Below are positions 16,874 through 25,167 of a stretch of 64,000 bases of DNA, in pieces. Each line of letters starts with the position of its first letter. Position 1 is the stretch's first letter. The notes under the pieces were generated by a model. That model did not search any database. It was not told the origin of the DNA and saw only the letters and a program-made list of their open reading frames with translations. Both the position numbers and the translations under genes were made by a program. Location of the stretch: positions 59,932 through 123,931 of the forward strand of contig DRFI01000016.1 of the NCBI GenBank assembly GCA_011050675.1. The letters run 5' to 3'. The stretch is from Maribacter sp. Lineage in GTDB: Bacteria; Bacteroidota; Bacteroidia; Flavobacteriales; Flavobacteriaceae.

Positions 16874-17700
16874 TAATTGACAGCCATCAACATTTTTGGA
16901 AGTATGATTCCGTTAGAGATAGTTGGATCGATGATACTATGAAAATAATTCAGCGAGATTTTCTGCCTTCTGATCTTGACCCCATACTTAAAACGAATAA
17001 TATTGATGGTTGCATTGCAATACAGGCAGACCAGTCTGAAAAGGAAACTGAATTTTTATTGGATTTAGCTAAAAATAACAAGTTCATCAAAGGTATTGTT
17101 GGTTGGGTAAACCTTCGTGACAATGAGGTTGAAAATCGCTTAGAATATTTTAGCCAAAATACACTCTTCAAAGGGGTACGTCATATTTTACAGGCAGAAA
17201 AGGATGACTTTATGCTTGACCAAGCGTTCCATAATGGAATTAAAAAACTAGAACCATTAAATTTAGCGTACGATATTCTTATATATCCGCACCAATTAAA
17301 AAATAGTAAAACACTGGTTTCAAAATTTCCAAATCAAAAATTTATACTTAATCATTTAGCAAAACCCTCCATAAAATCTGGGGAAATAGAATCTTGGAAA
17401 GCAGAGATTAAAACACTTGCAACATTCCCCAATGTGTATTGCAAGCTTTCAGGTTTAACCACAGAAGCAAATTGGCATAACTGGAAAACTGAAGATTTCA
17501 CCCCATATATCGATCTAGTTTTCGAAGAATTCGGCGCACATCGTATCATGTATGGATCAGATTGGCCCGTATGCCTATTGTCTGGAAATTACTCAAAAAC
17601 CAAAGAGATAGTTACTACTTACATTAAGAAATTATCCAGTCTAGAACAACAACAAGTAATGGGGTTAAATGCTTTACATTTTTACGGAATAGCTATTTAA
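16870..17700 (+). CDS. Amidohydrolase-family lactonase, probable L-fuconolactone hydrolase
   Basis: The 276-residue TIM-barrel protein starts with the MIIDSHQHFWKYD metal-binding HxH motif and continues through FKGVRHILQ, FILNHLAKP, VYCKLSGL and the late Asp in MYGSDWPV. These are the marks of the amidohydrolase lactonase group. It should open L-fucono-lactone to L-fuconate before the dehydratase step. The ATG overlaps the stop of the hydrolase gene. Confidence 0.85.
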   Translation: MIIDSHQHFWKYDSVRDSWIDDTMKIIQRDFLPSDLDPILKTNNIDGCIAIQADQSEKETEFLLDLAKNNKFIKGIVGWVNLRDNEVENRLEYFSQNTLFKGVRHILQAEKDDFMLDQAFHNGIKKLEPLNLAYDILIYPHQLKNSKTLVSKFPNQKFILNHLAKPSIKSGEIESWKAEIKTLATFPNVYCKLSGLTTEANWHNWKTEDFTPYIDLVFEEFGAHRIMYGSDWPVCLLSGNYSKTKEIVTTYIKKLSSLEQQQVMGLNALHFYGIAI

Positions 17701-17723
17701 ATAGAAATCAAACATACCATCCT

Positions 17724-18503
17724 ATGGATTTAAAATTGAAAAATAAAATTATAATTGTTTCTGGAGGTTCATCTGGTATTGGTAGAGGAATAAGTATTAG
17801 CCTTGCCAAAGAGGGTGCAATTCCCTACATCTTAGGAAGAAATAAAGCTAATATCGCTTCTGTTATTTCAGAGATTGAAAAAAGCGGTGGGCAGGCAGGT
17901 TATGCTTTTGCCGAGCTTACAAACCCAGAACAATGCAAGGAAGCTGTTGATAGTTGTATTTCAAGGTTTGGAAGGATTGATGGATTGGTCAACAATGCAG
18001 GTGTCAATGATTCTGTAGGGTTAGAGGAAGGTAACCATGATGATTTCATGAGATCTATTTCAAGAAATCTTACACATTATTATATGATGGCACATTATGC
18101 ATTACCTCAACTCAAAAAAAATAAAGGTGCAATTGTAAATATTGGATCTAAAACTTCTGTAACCGGACAAGGAGGAACTTCTGGATATGCTGCGGCTAAT
18201 GGAGGCAGAAATGCACTTACGAGAGAATGGGCGGTAGAGCTTTTACCATACTCCATTAGAGTTAATGCTGTAATTGTTGCCGAATGTTATACCCCATTGT
18301 ATGATAGATGGATAAATTCTCTACCTAACCCTGAAGAAAAATTAAAAGGTATTACAGAAAATATTCCTTTAGAAAATAGAATGACTACAGATGAGGAAAT
18401 TGCAGATATGGTCGCATTTTTATTATCTAAAAAATCCAGTCATACCACTGGTCAACTAATATTTGTAGATGGTGGTTACAGTCATTTAGATCGTGCATTA
18501 TAA
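17724..18503 (+). CDS. SDR-family protein, probable L-fucose dehydrogenase with Asn at the catalytic Lys position
   Basis: The 259-residue protein has the Rossmann loop SGGSSGIG near residue 13 and NNAG near 93. Pathway logic gives it the first oxidation, L-fucose to L-fucono-lactone. The catalytic motif is odd: where SDR enzymes have YxxxK, this one reads YAAAN (codon AAT), followed by GGRNALTREWA. My memory is that relatives in fucose loci share this Asn, but that needs an alignment. The other two SDR proteins in this window keep YxxxK. It lies 23 bases after the lactonase gene. Confidence 0.75.
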   Translation: MDLKLKNKIIIVSGGSSGIGRGISISLAKEGAIPYILGRNKANIASVISEIEKSGGQAGYAFAELTNPEQCKEAVDSCISRFGRIDGLVNNAGVNDSVGLEEGNHDDFMRSISRNLTHYYMMAHYALPQLKKNKGAIVNIGSKTSVTGQGGTSGYAAANGGRNALTREWAVELLPYSIRVNAVIVAECYTPLYDRWINSLPNPEEKLKGITENIPLENRMTTDEEIADMVAFLLSKKSSHTTGQLIFVDGGYSHLDRAL

Positions 18504-18551
18504 CATTACCCTAGATTGTAAATAAATTACCTAACTCTAAACCAACCAGCA

Positions 18552-19859
18552 ATGTCGAAAACGGATAAAAAACCAATAGTTTCCAAAAAAGCGCTTTTAC
18601 CTTTTATTTTAATTACATCGTTATTTGCGCTATGGGGATTTGCAAATGCCGTTACCGACCCAATGGTACAGGCATTTAAAAAAGTTTTAGAACTATCTAA
18701 CTCACAAGCGGCTTGGGTACAAATGGCTTTTTACGGAGGGTATTTCTGTATGGCGCTACCCGCAGCATTGTTTGTTAGAAAATATTCTTACAAAGTGGGT
18801 GTACTTATTGGTCTGGCTTTATATGCCACAGGAGCTTTACTTTTTTATCCCGCTGCCATTACAGAACAATTTTGGTTCTTTTGTTTGGGACTATATATTT
18901 TAACTTTTGGGCTAGCATTTTTAGAAACCACTGCTAATCCGTATATATTAGCTATGGGAGACCCTAAAACAGCTACACAGCGGTTAAATCTGGCTCAAGC
19001 TTTTAATCCTATAGGACTTTTATTGGGGCTTTTGGTGGCGCAACAATTTGTACTTAAAAATTTACAATCAGACGATATAGAGAATTACAGTGCGTTATCG
19101 GAAACAAAAAAGGCGCTCATAAGAACTTCTGATTTAATGGTTATTAGAGACCCGTATGTTATTTTAGGGCTGGTAATACTGGCTATATTAGTACTAATTA
19201 CAGTAAGTAAAATGCCACAATCTAAAGGTGATGGCTCCATACCCAGTTTAAGTCACACTTTTAACTCTTTGAAGAAGAACAAAAAGTACGTTTTTGGTGT
19301 GGTTGCACAAATTTTTTACGTTGGAGCACAAATTATGTGTTGGACCTATATTTACCAATATGCAGAAGCTATTGGTATGGATAGCGAAACTGCTGCCAAT
19401 TATCAAATTGTAGCTTTTATTTTATTTTTAGTAGGTAGGGTTATTGGCACCTATCTTTTAAGATTCATATCATCTGGAAAATTACTTTTAATTTATGCTT
19501 TTGCTGCTATTTCAGCATCTCTTGGAACCATGTTTTTAGTGGGTGAAATAGGACTTTACTGCTTGGTAGCCTTGTCGCTATGCATGTCGGTTATGTTTCC
19601 TACCATTTACGGTATTGCTTTAGAGAATTTAGAAGAAGAAGAATCAAAAATTGGCGCAGCCGGATTAGTAATGGCTATTGTAGGCGGAGCCTTAATGCCA
19701 GGGCTACAAGGGAAAATTATTGATATTGGCGGATTTGGTGTGAATGACACTCAAATTTTAGGGTTATCCGAAGTAAATTTCTCCTTCATTTTACCTTTGA
19801 TCTGTTTTGTAATCATCGCTTTTTATGGGCATATGACCAATAAATACTACCAAAACTAA
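18552..19859 (+). CDS. fucP: L-fucose:H+ symporter (MFS)
   Basis: The 435-residue protein has 12 predicted membrane helices and the FucP-type N-terminus (FALWGFANAVTDPMVQAFK), an FLETTANPYILAMG motif in helix 4 and NLAQAFNPIGLLLG, all typical of fucose/glucose-galactose-type MFS porters. It imports L-fucose with a proton across the inner membrane. The following mutarotase gene starts directly after its stop codon. Confidence 0.88.
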   Translation: MSKTDKKPIVSKKALLPFILITSLFALWGFANAVTDPMVQAFKKVLELSNSQAAWVQMAFYGGYFCMALPAALFVRKYSYKVGVLIGLALYATGALLFYPAAITEQFWFFCLGLYILTFGLAFLETTANPYILAMGDPKTATQRLNLAQAFNPIGLLLGLLVAQQFVLKNLQSDDIENYSALSETKKALIRTSDLMVIRDPYVILGLVILAILVLITVSKMPQSKGDGSIPSLSHTFNSLKKNKKYVFGVVAQIFYVGAQIMCWTYIYQYAEAIGMDSETAANYQIVAFILFLVGRVIGTYLLRFISSGKLLLIYAFAAISASLGTMFLVGEIGLYCLVALSLCMSVMFPTIYGIALENLEEEESKIGAAGLVMAIVGGALMPGLQGKIIDIGGFGVNDTQILGLSEVNFSFILPLICFVIIAFYGHMTNKYYQN

Positions 19860-20195
19860 ATGGAAAATCAAAAATATTGTTTTGCTCTAGACCTGAAGAA
19901 TGATACTGTTCTTATAAATGAATATATTACGCATCATAAAAAAGTATGGCCAGAAATTATTGAAAGCATTAAAGACTCTCACATAGAAAAACTGGAAATT
20001 TATCTGGTTGAAAATCGGCTATTCATGCTTATGGAGACCAATGCCTTATTCTCTTTTGAGAAGAAACAAGAAGCAGATAAAAACAACGTTAAAGTCCAAG
20101 AATGGGAGAATTTGATGTGGAAATACCAACAATCTATACCAAACTCTAAACCTGGAGAAAAATGGCGATTAACGAACAAAATATTTGAATTATGA
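19860..20195 (+). CDS. Sugar mutarotase of the L-rhamnose mutarotase fold, probable L-fucose mutarotase
   Basis: The 111-residue protein fits the RhaM fold: an N-terminal Y-x-F-A-L-D-L strand, YITHHKKVWPEIIESIK with the conserved His and the Trp-Pro, and VQEWENLMWKYQQ near the end. It should interconvert alpha and beta anomers so that the dehydrogenase receives the right form of L-fucose. It overlaps the next gene by four bases. Confidence 0.82.
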   Translation: MENQKYCFALDLKNDTVLINEYITHHKKVWPEIIESIKDSHIEKLEIYLVENRLFMLMETNALFSFEKKQEADKNNVKVQEWENLMWKYQQSIPNSKPGEKWRLTNKIFEL

Positions 20196-21358
20196 GTAAA
20201 GCCAAACTTGCCATAAACAACAACTACCCCTCTGTTACCGACTTACGAAATAAAGCAAAGAAGAAAATTCCAAAGTTTGCTTTTGAATACTTGGACGGTG
20301 GGTGTAATGAAGATGTGAATCTTATAAAAAATACTGCAGAAATAAGAGAGGTGGAATTATCACCTAGTTATTTAAGTAAGCATACGGGTTCTGATATGAA
20401 AACCGAATTATTCGGTCATACATACGATGCTCCTTTTGGTATTGCACCAGTAGGTCTACAAGGTTTAATGTGGCCAAACGCTCCAGAAATTTTAGCTAAA
20501 GCTGCATTTGAACATAATGTGCCATTTGTTTTAAGCACGGTATCAACAAGTAGTATTGAAAGAATTTCTGAGATTACAGAGGGTAAAGCTTGGTTTCAAT
20601 TATACCATCCAACAGAAAATAGATTACGAGATGACATGATTAATAGAGCTGCACAGGCGGAATGTCCCGTTCTCGTAATTTTATCAGATGTACCTACTTT
20701 TGGTTTTAGACCACGAGATATTAGAAATGGTTTGGCAATGCCTCCAAATATGAGTTTAAAAAATATACTCCAAATTCTAGGTAAACCAGAATGGGCTATG
20801 AAAACGCTTTTACATGGCCAACCTAATTTTGAAACTCTAAAACCCTATATGCCTAAAAATCTAGATTTAAAACAACTAGGCAAGTTTATGGACCAAACCT
20901 TTACAGGTAGATTGAACGAAGAAAAAATTAAACCCATACGCGATATGTGGAAAGGCAAATTGGTTCTAAAAGGTGTAGCGTCCGAAATGGATGCTGAAAA
21001 AGCTATACGCTTAGGAATAGATGGTATCATTGTTTCTAACCATGGCGGTAGACAATTAGATGCCGGTGAATCTACAATTAGACCATTGACCAGAATAGCA
21101 GAGAAGTATGGAGAACAAATTAAGGTAATGATGGATAGTGGTTTGCGCTCTGGTCCAGATATTGCCAGAACTATGGCCTCTGGTGCAGAGTTTACTTTCT
21201 TAGGGCGATCATTTATGTACGGAGTAGCCGCGTTAGGAAATGAAGGTGGTAACCATACAATCTCATTATTAAAAACTGAATTACAACAGATAATGGAACA
21301 GGTTTGTTGTGAAAGAACATTAGACTTTCCTAATCATTTAATCAAGAAAATAAACTAA
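20192..21358 (+). CDS. FMN-dependent alpha-hydroxy-acid dehydrogenase, probable L-lactate dehydrogenase
   Basis: The 388-residue protein is a glycolate-oxidase/LldD-type TIM barrel. Seen motifs are FEYLDGG near the N-terminus, APVGLQGLMWP, the active-site SNHGGRQLD (His near 284) and the FMN-phosphate segment DSGLRSGPDIARTMASGA. It oxidises L-2-hydroxy acids to keto acids, passing electrons to quinone or oxygen. Because the upstream hydrolase should release L-lactate, L-lactate to pyruvate is the likely reaction, which completes conversion of fucose to two pyruvates. Confidence 0.85.
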   Translation: MSKAKLAINNNYPSVTDLRNKAKKKIPKFAFEYLDGGCNEDVNLIKNTAEIREVELSPSYLSKHTGSDMKTELFGHTYDAPFGIAPVGLQGLMWPNAPEILAKAAFEHNVPFVLSTVSTSSIERISEITEGKAWFQLYHPTENRLRDDMINRAAQAECPVLVILSDVPTFGFRPRDIRNGLAMPPNMSLKNILQILGKPEWAMKTLLHGQPNFETLKPYMPKNLDLKQLGKFMDQTFTGRLNEEKIKPIRDMWKGKLVLKGVASEMDAEKAIRLGIDGIIVSNHGGRQLDAGESTIRPLTRIAEKYGEQIKVMMDSGLRSGPDIARTMASGAEFTFLGRSFMYGVAALGNEGGNHTISLLKTELQQIMEQVCCERTLDFPNHLIKKIN

Positions 21359-21363
21359 GAATA

Positions 21364-21424
21364 ACAGACGATTAGTATCCTAGTTATGAGCATATAAAAC
21401 TCATATTGCATACTAATCATCTGT
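21364..21424. terminator. Bidirectional terminator between convergent operons
   Basis: A long hairpin pairs ACAGACGATTAGTAT (21364-21378) with ATACTAATCATCTGT (ending 21424) with one mismatch, with an inner ATGAG/CTCAT stem. It lies between the end of the fucose operon and the end of the opposite PUL operon. Confidence 0.8.
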
Positions 21425-21429
21425 ATATT

Positions 21430-22641
21430 TTATTGTACTAATTTAACCTGTAATGGACTATTTACTTTTTTAGCAAATTGCTTTAAATAGGTATTCCATT
21501 CTTCTTTTGAACTAAACTGTTTGCTTTTTTTCCAGCCAAATCCGGTGTAATAAACTGCTTCACCGTCAACTACTTTCAGTTGTGCGTATAAATTGCTTAA
21601 ATCCTTTGCATCGGTTACATATTTATCATAATCCAATAAGTTTTTGGACGGTACCACAATACCGGTTCCTAATTCAGAACCAAAATATGGTTCCCAATAA
21701 CTTACCCAGCCTTCTTCGACATCTGTAGTTGTTTCCCCATCTTTCTCATGAAGTGTAAGACCAACAGATATCTTATCTGAACCTTCGATTTCTAATCTGA
21801 ATTTAGTAAGGTTGCTGCCATGATCCAGAGAAATAAATTTCTTTTCAATAATTGTTTTATCTCCTGCTTTCCATGGCGCATAACTGATCCAAAAACTAGT
21901 TCTTAATGGTCCGGTCTCAATTGTTTCGTATGCTGTAAAATTTCTAGAAAATTGATATGTGGTATCTATCTTAATTGCAATACCACCTACTCCTCTACTA
22001 GTACCAACATGAAAATTATCTAAACCTTCACCATCATCTTCATGATAAGACCCATCTGTCTCTAACTCTTTTTTGTACCATTTATTAATGATAGGATAAT
22101 CTACTCTTTTCAACCATGCATCCATTCCGCTTGACAGTGTTCCGCCAGGCACACTGTCCTCTATCATTTTCTGAGCAACAGGACCATAGGTTCTAAAAGC
22201 GACCCTATCATTTTCCCAAGCATAATCATCTGTACGTTCAGGAACGAATCGTGAATAACAGGTAGGAATCTCATCTGTTTGATCTTCGATAACTTTAAGA
22301 CCAACAGTGAAAGATTTACTTGAATTGGCATCTATTGTTGGTTGAAACAATAGTACATCTGCAATACCATCCCCATCAGTATCACTTAATTGTGAAACCA
22401 ATTCTGAAGTAGTACCTACTTCACTGATTTTATACGTTTTTCCTGCTGTAAGCTTAAGCGCTTCATTTGATTCCAATAGATTCAAATCAATTTCAACGGT
22501 TTCGAAAGAACGGTCAATATCTAAGTTGTTACTTACCTGAATTTGTAATGGTGTTTCGCTTGCGCAACCCACCAAAAAAAAGGTTACGACAGCTGTACAA
22601 TACTTAAGAGAGTTTAGATTGATCATAATTCTAGCTTTCAT
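21430..22641 (-). CDS. DUF4861-family lipoprotein
   Basis: The 403-residue protein has a lipoprotein signal (about 1-26, lipobox VGCA). The body matches DUF4861 as I know it: DTDGDGIADVLLFQ, an RFVPERTDDYAWENDRVAFR segment, GPVAQ, and a C-terminal WV-x-YWEPYFG. Family members occur in polysaccharide utilisation loci for uronate-containing glycans, and activity is not settled to my knowledge. The called ATG overlaps kduD by 11 bases; the internal Met6 would place the start just after the kduD stop and gives an equally good signal peptide. Confidence 0.7.
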   Translation of the reverse strand: MKARIMINLNSLKYCTAVVTFFLVGCASETPLQIQVSNNLDIDRSFETVEIDLNLLESNEALKLTAGKTYKISEVGTTSELVSQLSDTDGDGIADVLLFQPTIDANSSKSFTVGLKVIEDQTDEIPTCYSRFVPERTDDYAWENDRVAFRTYGPVAQKMIEDSVPGGTLSSGMDAWLKRVDYPIINKWYKKELETDGSYHEDDGEGLDNFHVGTSRGVGGIAIKIDTTYQFSRNFTAYETIETGPLRTSFWISYAPWKAGDKTIIEKKFISLDHGSNLTKFRLEIEGSDKISVGLTLHEKDGETTTDVEEGWVSYWEPYFGSELGTGIVVPSKNLLDYDKYVTDAKDLSNLYAQLKVVDGEAVYYTGFGWKKSKQFSSKEEWNTYLKQFAKKVNSPLQVKLVQ

Positions 22642-23425
22642 TACTTGGTTTACCTATGGTAGCCAAAATACCACCGTCAACATACAGTATATGTCCATTT
22701 ACAAAATCGCTAGCTCTTGAGGACAAAAATATTGCCGCACCCGCCAAGTCATCTGGATCTCCCCATTTTGCAGCAGGTGTTCTATTTAAAATAAACTCAT
22801 TAAACGGGTGACCATCTACACGTATTGGAGCCGTTTGACTAGTTGCAAAATAACCAGGCCCAATACCATTTACCTGTATGTTATGTTTTGCCCATTCCGT
22901 AGCCATATTCTGAGTCAACATTTTTAAACCACCTTTTGCAGCGGCGTATGCACCAACGGTATTTCTACCCAACTCACTCATCATAGAGCAAATGTTGATA
23001 ATTTTACCTTGTTTCTTTGCTATCATGGTTTTTACCACATGTTTTGAAACAATAAACGGACTCACCAAATCAACATTGACAACCTCTTTAAAATCTTCAA
23101 CTTCCATATCTTCTAAAGGGGTTCGTTTAATAATCCCTGCATTGTTTACAAGTATATCTATTGAACCAACCGAGATCTGAATGTCATTTACAGCTTTAAT
23201 AACTTCCTCTTCATTAGTGACATTAAATTTAAAACCATAAGCATCAATGCCCAATGACTTATAAAATTCTACAGCATCATCTATTTTAGATTGTGATGAA
23301 TTACCATTTACTACCAATTTAGCACCTGCCAAACCTAGGCCCTTGGCCATAGCCATACCCAAACCATGCGTACTACCGGTTACTAGAGCGACTTTACCTT
23401 TTAAATTAAATAATTCAGTAGACAT
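22631..23425 (-). CDS. kduD: KduD-like SDR (2-deoxy-D-gluconate / 2-dehydro-3-deoxy-D-gluconate dehydrogenase type)
   Basis: The 264-residue SDR has the TGSTHGLG cofactor loop near residue 17, NNAG near 93 and a normal YAAAK catalytic pair (GAYAAAKGG). It lies 4 bases after kduI, and the pair is the standard route from unsaturated uronic acids: KduI isomerises 5-keto-4-deoxyuronate, and KduD reduces the product to 2-keto-3-deoxygluconate. The pairing supports uronate-containing substrates for the lyases of this locus. Confidence 0.85.
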   Translation of the reverse strand: MSTELFNLKGKVALVTGSTHGLGMAMAKGLGLAGAKLVVNGNSSQSKIDDAVEFYKSLGIDAYGFKFNVTNEEEVIKAVNDIQISVGSIDILVNNAGIIKRTPLEDMEVEDFKEVVNVDLVSPFIVSKHVVKTMIAKKQGKIINICSMMSELGRNTVGAYAAAKGGLKMLTQNMATEWAKHNIQVNGIGPGYFATSQTAPIRVDGHPFNEFILNRTPAAKWGDPDDLAGAAIFLSSRASDFVNGHILYVDGGILATIGKPSNES

Positions 23426-23429
23426 ATTT

Positions 23430-24269
23430 TTACTTTAAATCTGTTATTGCTGCTACATCCATATCGCTGTAGTCTAAATTTTCACCTGCCATACCCCATA
23501 TAAAAGTATAGCTAGACGTTCCTGAACCACAATGAATAGACCATGGCGGAGAAATTACGGCTTGATGATTATGCATCCATATATGACGTGTTTCTTGCGG
23601 TTGCCCCATAAAGTGACATACTGCCTGACCTTCTGGTACATCTAAGTAAAAGTAGACCTCCATTCTACGGTCGTGAACATGAGCCGGCATTGTGTTCCAA
23701 ACACTACCTGTTTTCAATTTTGTCATTCCCATTTGCAATTGGCAAGTGGTAACTACCCCACCAATAATCATTTGACTTACCGTTCTATGGTTTGCCGTTT
23801 CTAAAGAACCTAATTCTAATTTATTAGCCTCTTCTAAACTTACCTTTTTGGTTGGATACGTTGTATGTGCTGGGGCCGAATTGATGTAGAATTTAGCAGG
23901 GTTATTAGCGTCATCGCTCTTAAAAACGACATCTTTAGCTCCCATGCCAATATATAAAGCATCTTTATGCCCTAGACTATAAGTTTTACCATCTACCTCA
24001 ACAGAACCGCTTTCACCAACGTTGATTATCCCCATTTCTCTTCTTTCCAAGAAAAATTCCGCTTTTAGAGGATCAATACTTTCTAGTTTCAAAGCGGTTT
24101 CAGGAACTGCTGAACCAGCAATATATCGATCGTAATGCGTATAAGTAAGATTGATTTCTCCTTTTTTCATCAGGTTGTCAATCAAAAATTCATCCCTTAG
24201 GGCTGTAGTATCATATTGTTTAACTGCCTCTGGACTAGAAGCATATCTTGTTTGATAGGTTGTAGACAT
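23430..24269 (-). CDS. kduI: 5-keto-4-deoxyuronate isomerase
   Basis: The 279-residue protein is a double cupin of the usual KduI length. The metal ligands His197, His199 (HVHDRR), Glu204 and His246 (WSIHCGSG) fall one residue from those of the E. coli enzyme. It converts the 4-deoxy-5-keto uronate, which forms from unsaturated uronic acid released by GH88, into 3-deoxy-glycero-hexodiulosonate in the cytoplasm. It is in the downstream PUL operon, 16 bases after the DUF6250-like gene. Confidence 0.92.
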   Translation of the reverse strand: MSTTYQTRYASSPEAVKQYDTTALRDEFLIDNLMKKGEINLTYTHYDRYIAGSAVPETALKLESIDPLKAEFFLERREMGIINVGESGSVEVDGKTYSLGHKDALYIGMGAKDVVFKSDDANNPAKFYINSAPAHTTYPTKKVSLEEANKLELGSLETANHRTVSQMIIGGVVTTCQLQMGMTKLKTGSVWNTMPAHVHDRRMEVYFYLDVPEGQAVCHFMGQPQETRHIWMHNHQAVISPPWSIHCGSGTSSYTFIWGMAGENLDYSDMDVAAITDLK

Positions 24270-24285
24270 TTAATTATATTTTTTA

Positions 24286-25035
24286 TTATTGTTTTAATCT
24301 ATACACTTTAAAATTATCAATGGTCATATGGTTATTGACCGTTCTAAATCCAAAATGACCACTAGTATACGGATTGTCGTCATAAAGGTTAATCATTTTA
24401 ACTCCGTTTCTATAATATTGAATTACGTTGTTGTAGGCAATAATTCTAATATGATAATTTTTATTCGCCTCTAAAAGATACTTGTTTTTAGTAAAATCAT
24501 GCTCTTCTAGTAATGGTCTTTCTCCATTGCCTACATACCGTCTAAATCTAGTTTTTGAATTATCATGACCACCTACCCCCATGTAATACAGGCGTAAACT
24601 ATCATAATTCGAAAACTTACCCTGTCTTGATGCTGAATTTTCGAACAAATTTTCTGGGCTCTCAACATCTATTGCCATCCAAAAACAATTCATATCAGAA
24701 ACTCGGTCATTAGCACCTCCTTCATCTATGATATACGTATCATACTCAATCATAATAGGTCCAGACAGCTCTTTTTTATACCAAATTGTACAACCAGCAA
24801 CATCATCTATTTCTAGCTTACTATCTTTTAAAATAGTACTGCCTCCGTCCATTTGTTCAACTTGCCAGTCATCTAAGGCAACATCAAAATTTTCTTCGTA
24901 AAGTAACTTCGACTTGACCTCTAAAGAATCATTTAACGCAAATACTTTGGAAGATGGAGCACAACTATAATTAAAAAGTACAGTGAGCAACAGAAATATT
25001 GATAATTTAAAATAGTGACTGTTCTTTAGACTCAT
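24286..25035 (-). CDS. Secreted lipoprotein of the DUF6250 type (jelly-roll fold)
   Basis: The 249-residue protein has a lipoprotein signal (about 1-25, SCAP). The body reads as a concanavalin-like beta-sandwich: LLYEENFDVALDDWQVE at the start, MIEYDTYI, MNCFWMA, and a closing GHFGFRTVNNHMTIDNFKVY. This matches proteins annotated DUF6250 that accompany lyases in uronate-rich PULs; I know of no firm activity. It may bind or cleave an oligosaccharide in the periplasm or at the surface. Confidence 0.65.
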   Translation of the reverse strand: MSLKNSHYFKLSIFLLLTVLFNYSCAPSSKVFALNDSLEVKSKLLYEENFDVALDDWQVEQMDGGSTILKDSKLEIDDVAGCTIWYKKELSGPIMIEYDTYIIDEGGANDRVSDMNCFWMAIDVESPENLFENSASRQGKFSNYDSLRLYYMGVGGHDNSKTRFRRYVGNGERPLLEEHDFTKNKYLLEANKNYHIRIIAYNNVIQYYRNGVKMINLYDDNPYTSGHFGFRTVNNHMTIDNFKVYRLKQ

Positions 25036-25167
25036 GACCCTTTTTAATGATTAACTCCGATACTATGCAATATGGGATTTTAGCTTTCATTTATTTATAA
25101 CTCATAGTTCATTATTGATAAATTATGAATCAAGAAGAAATTAACCACTCAAAATCAAGCTTTTATA

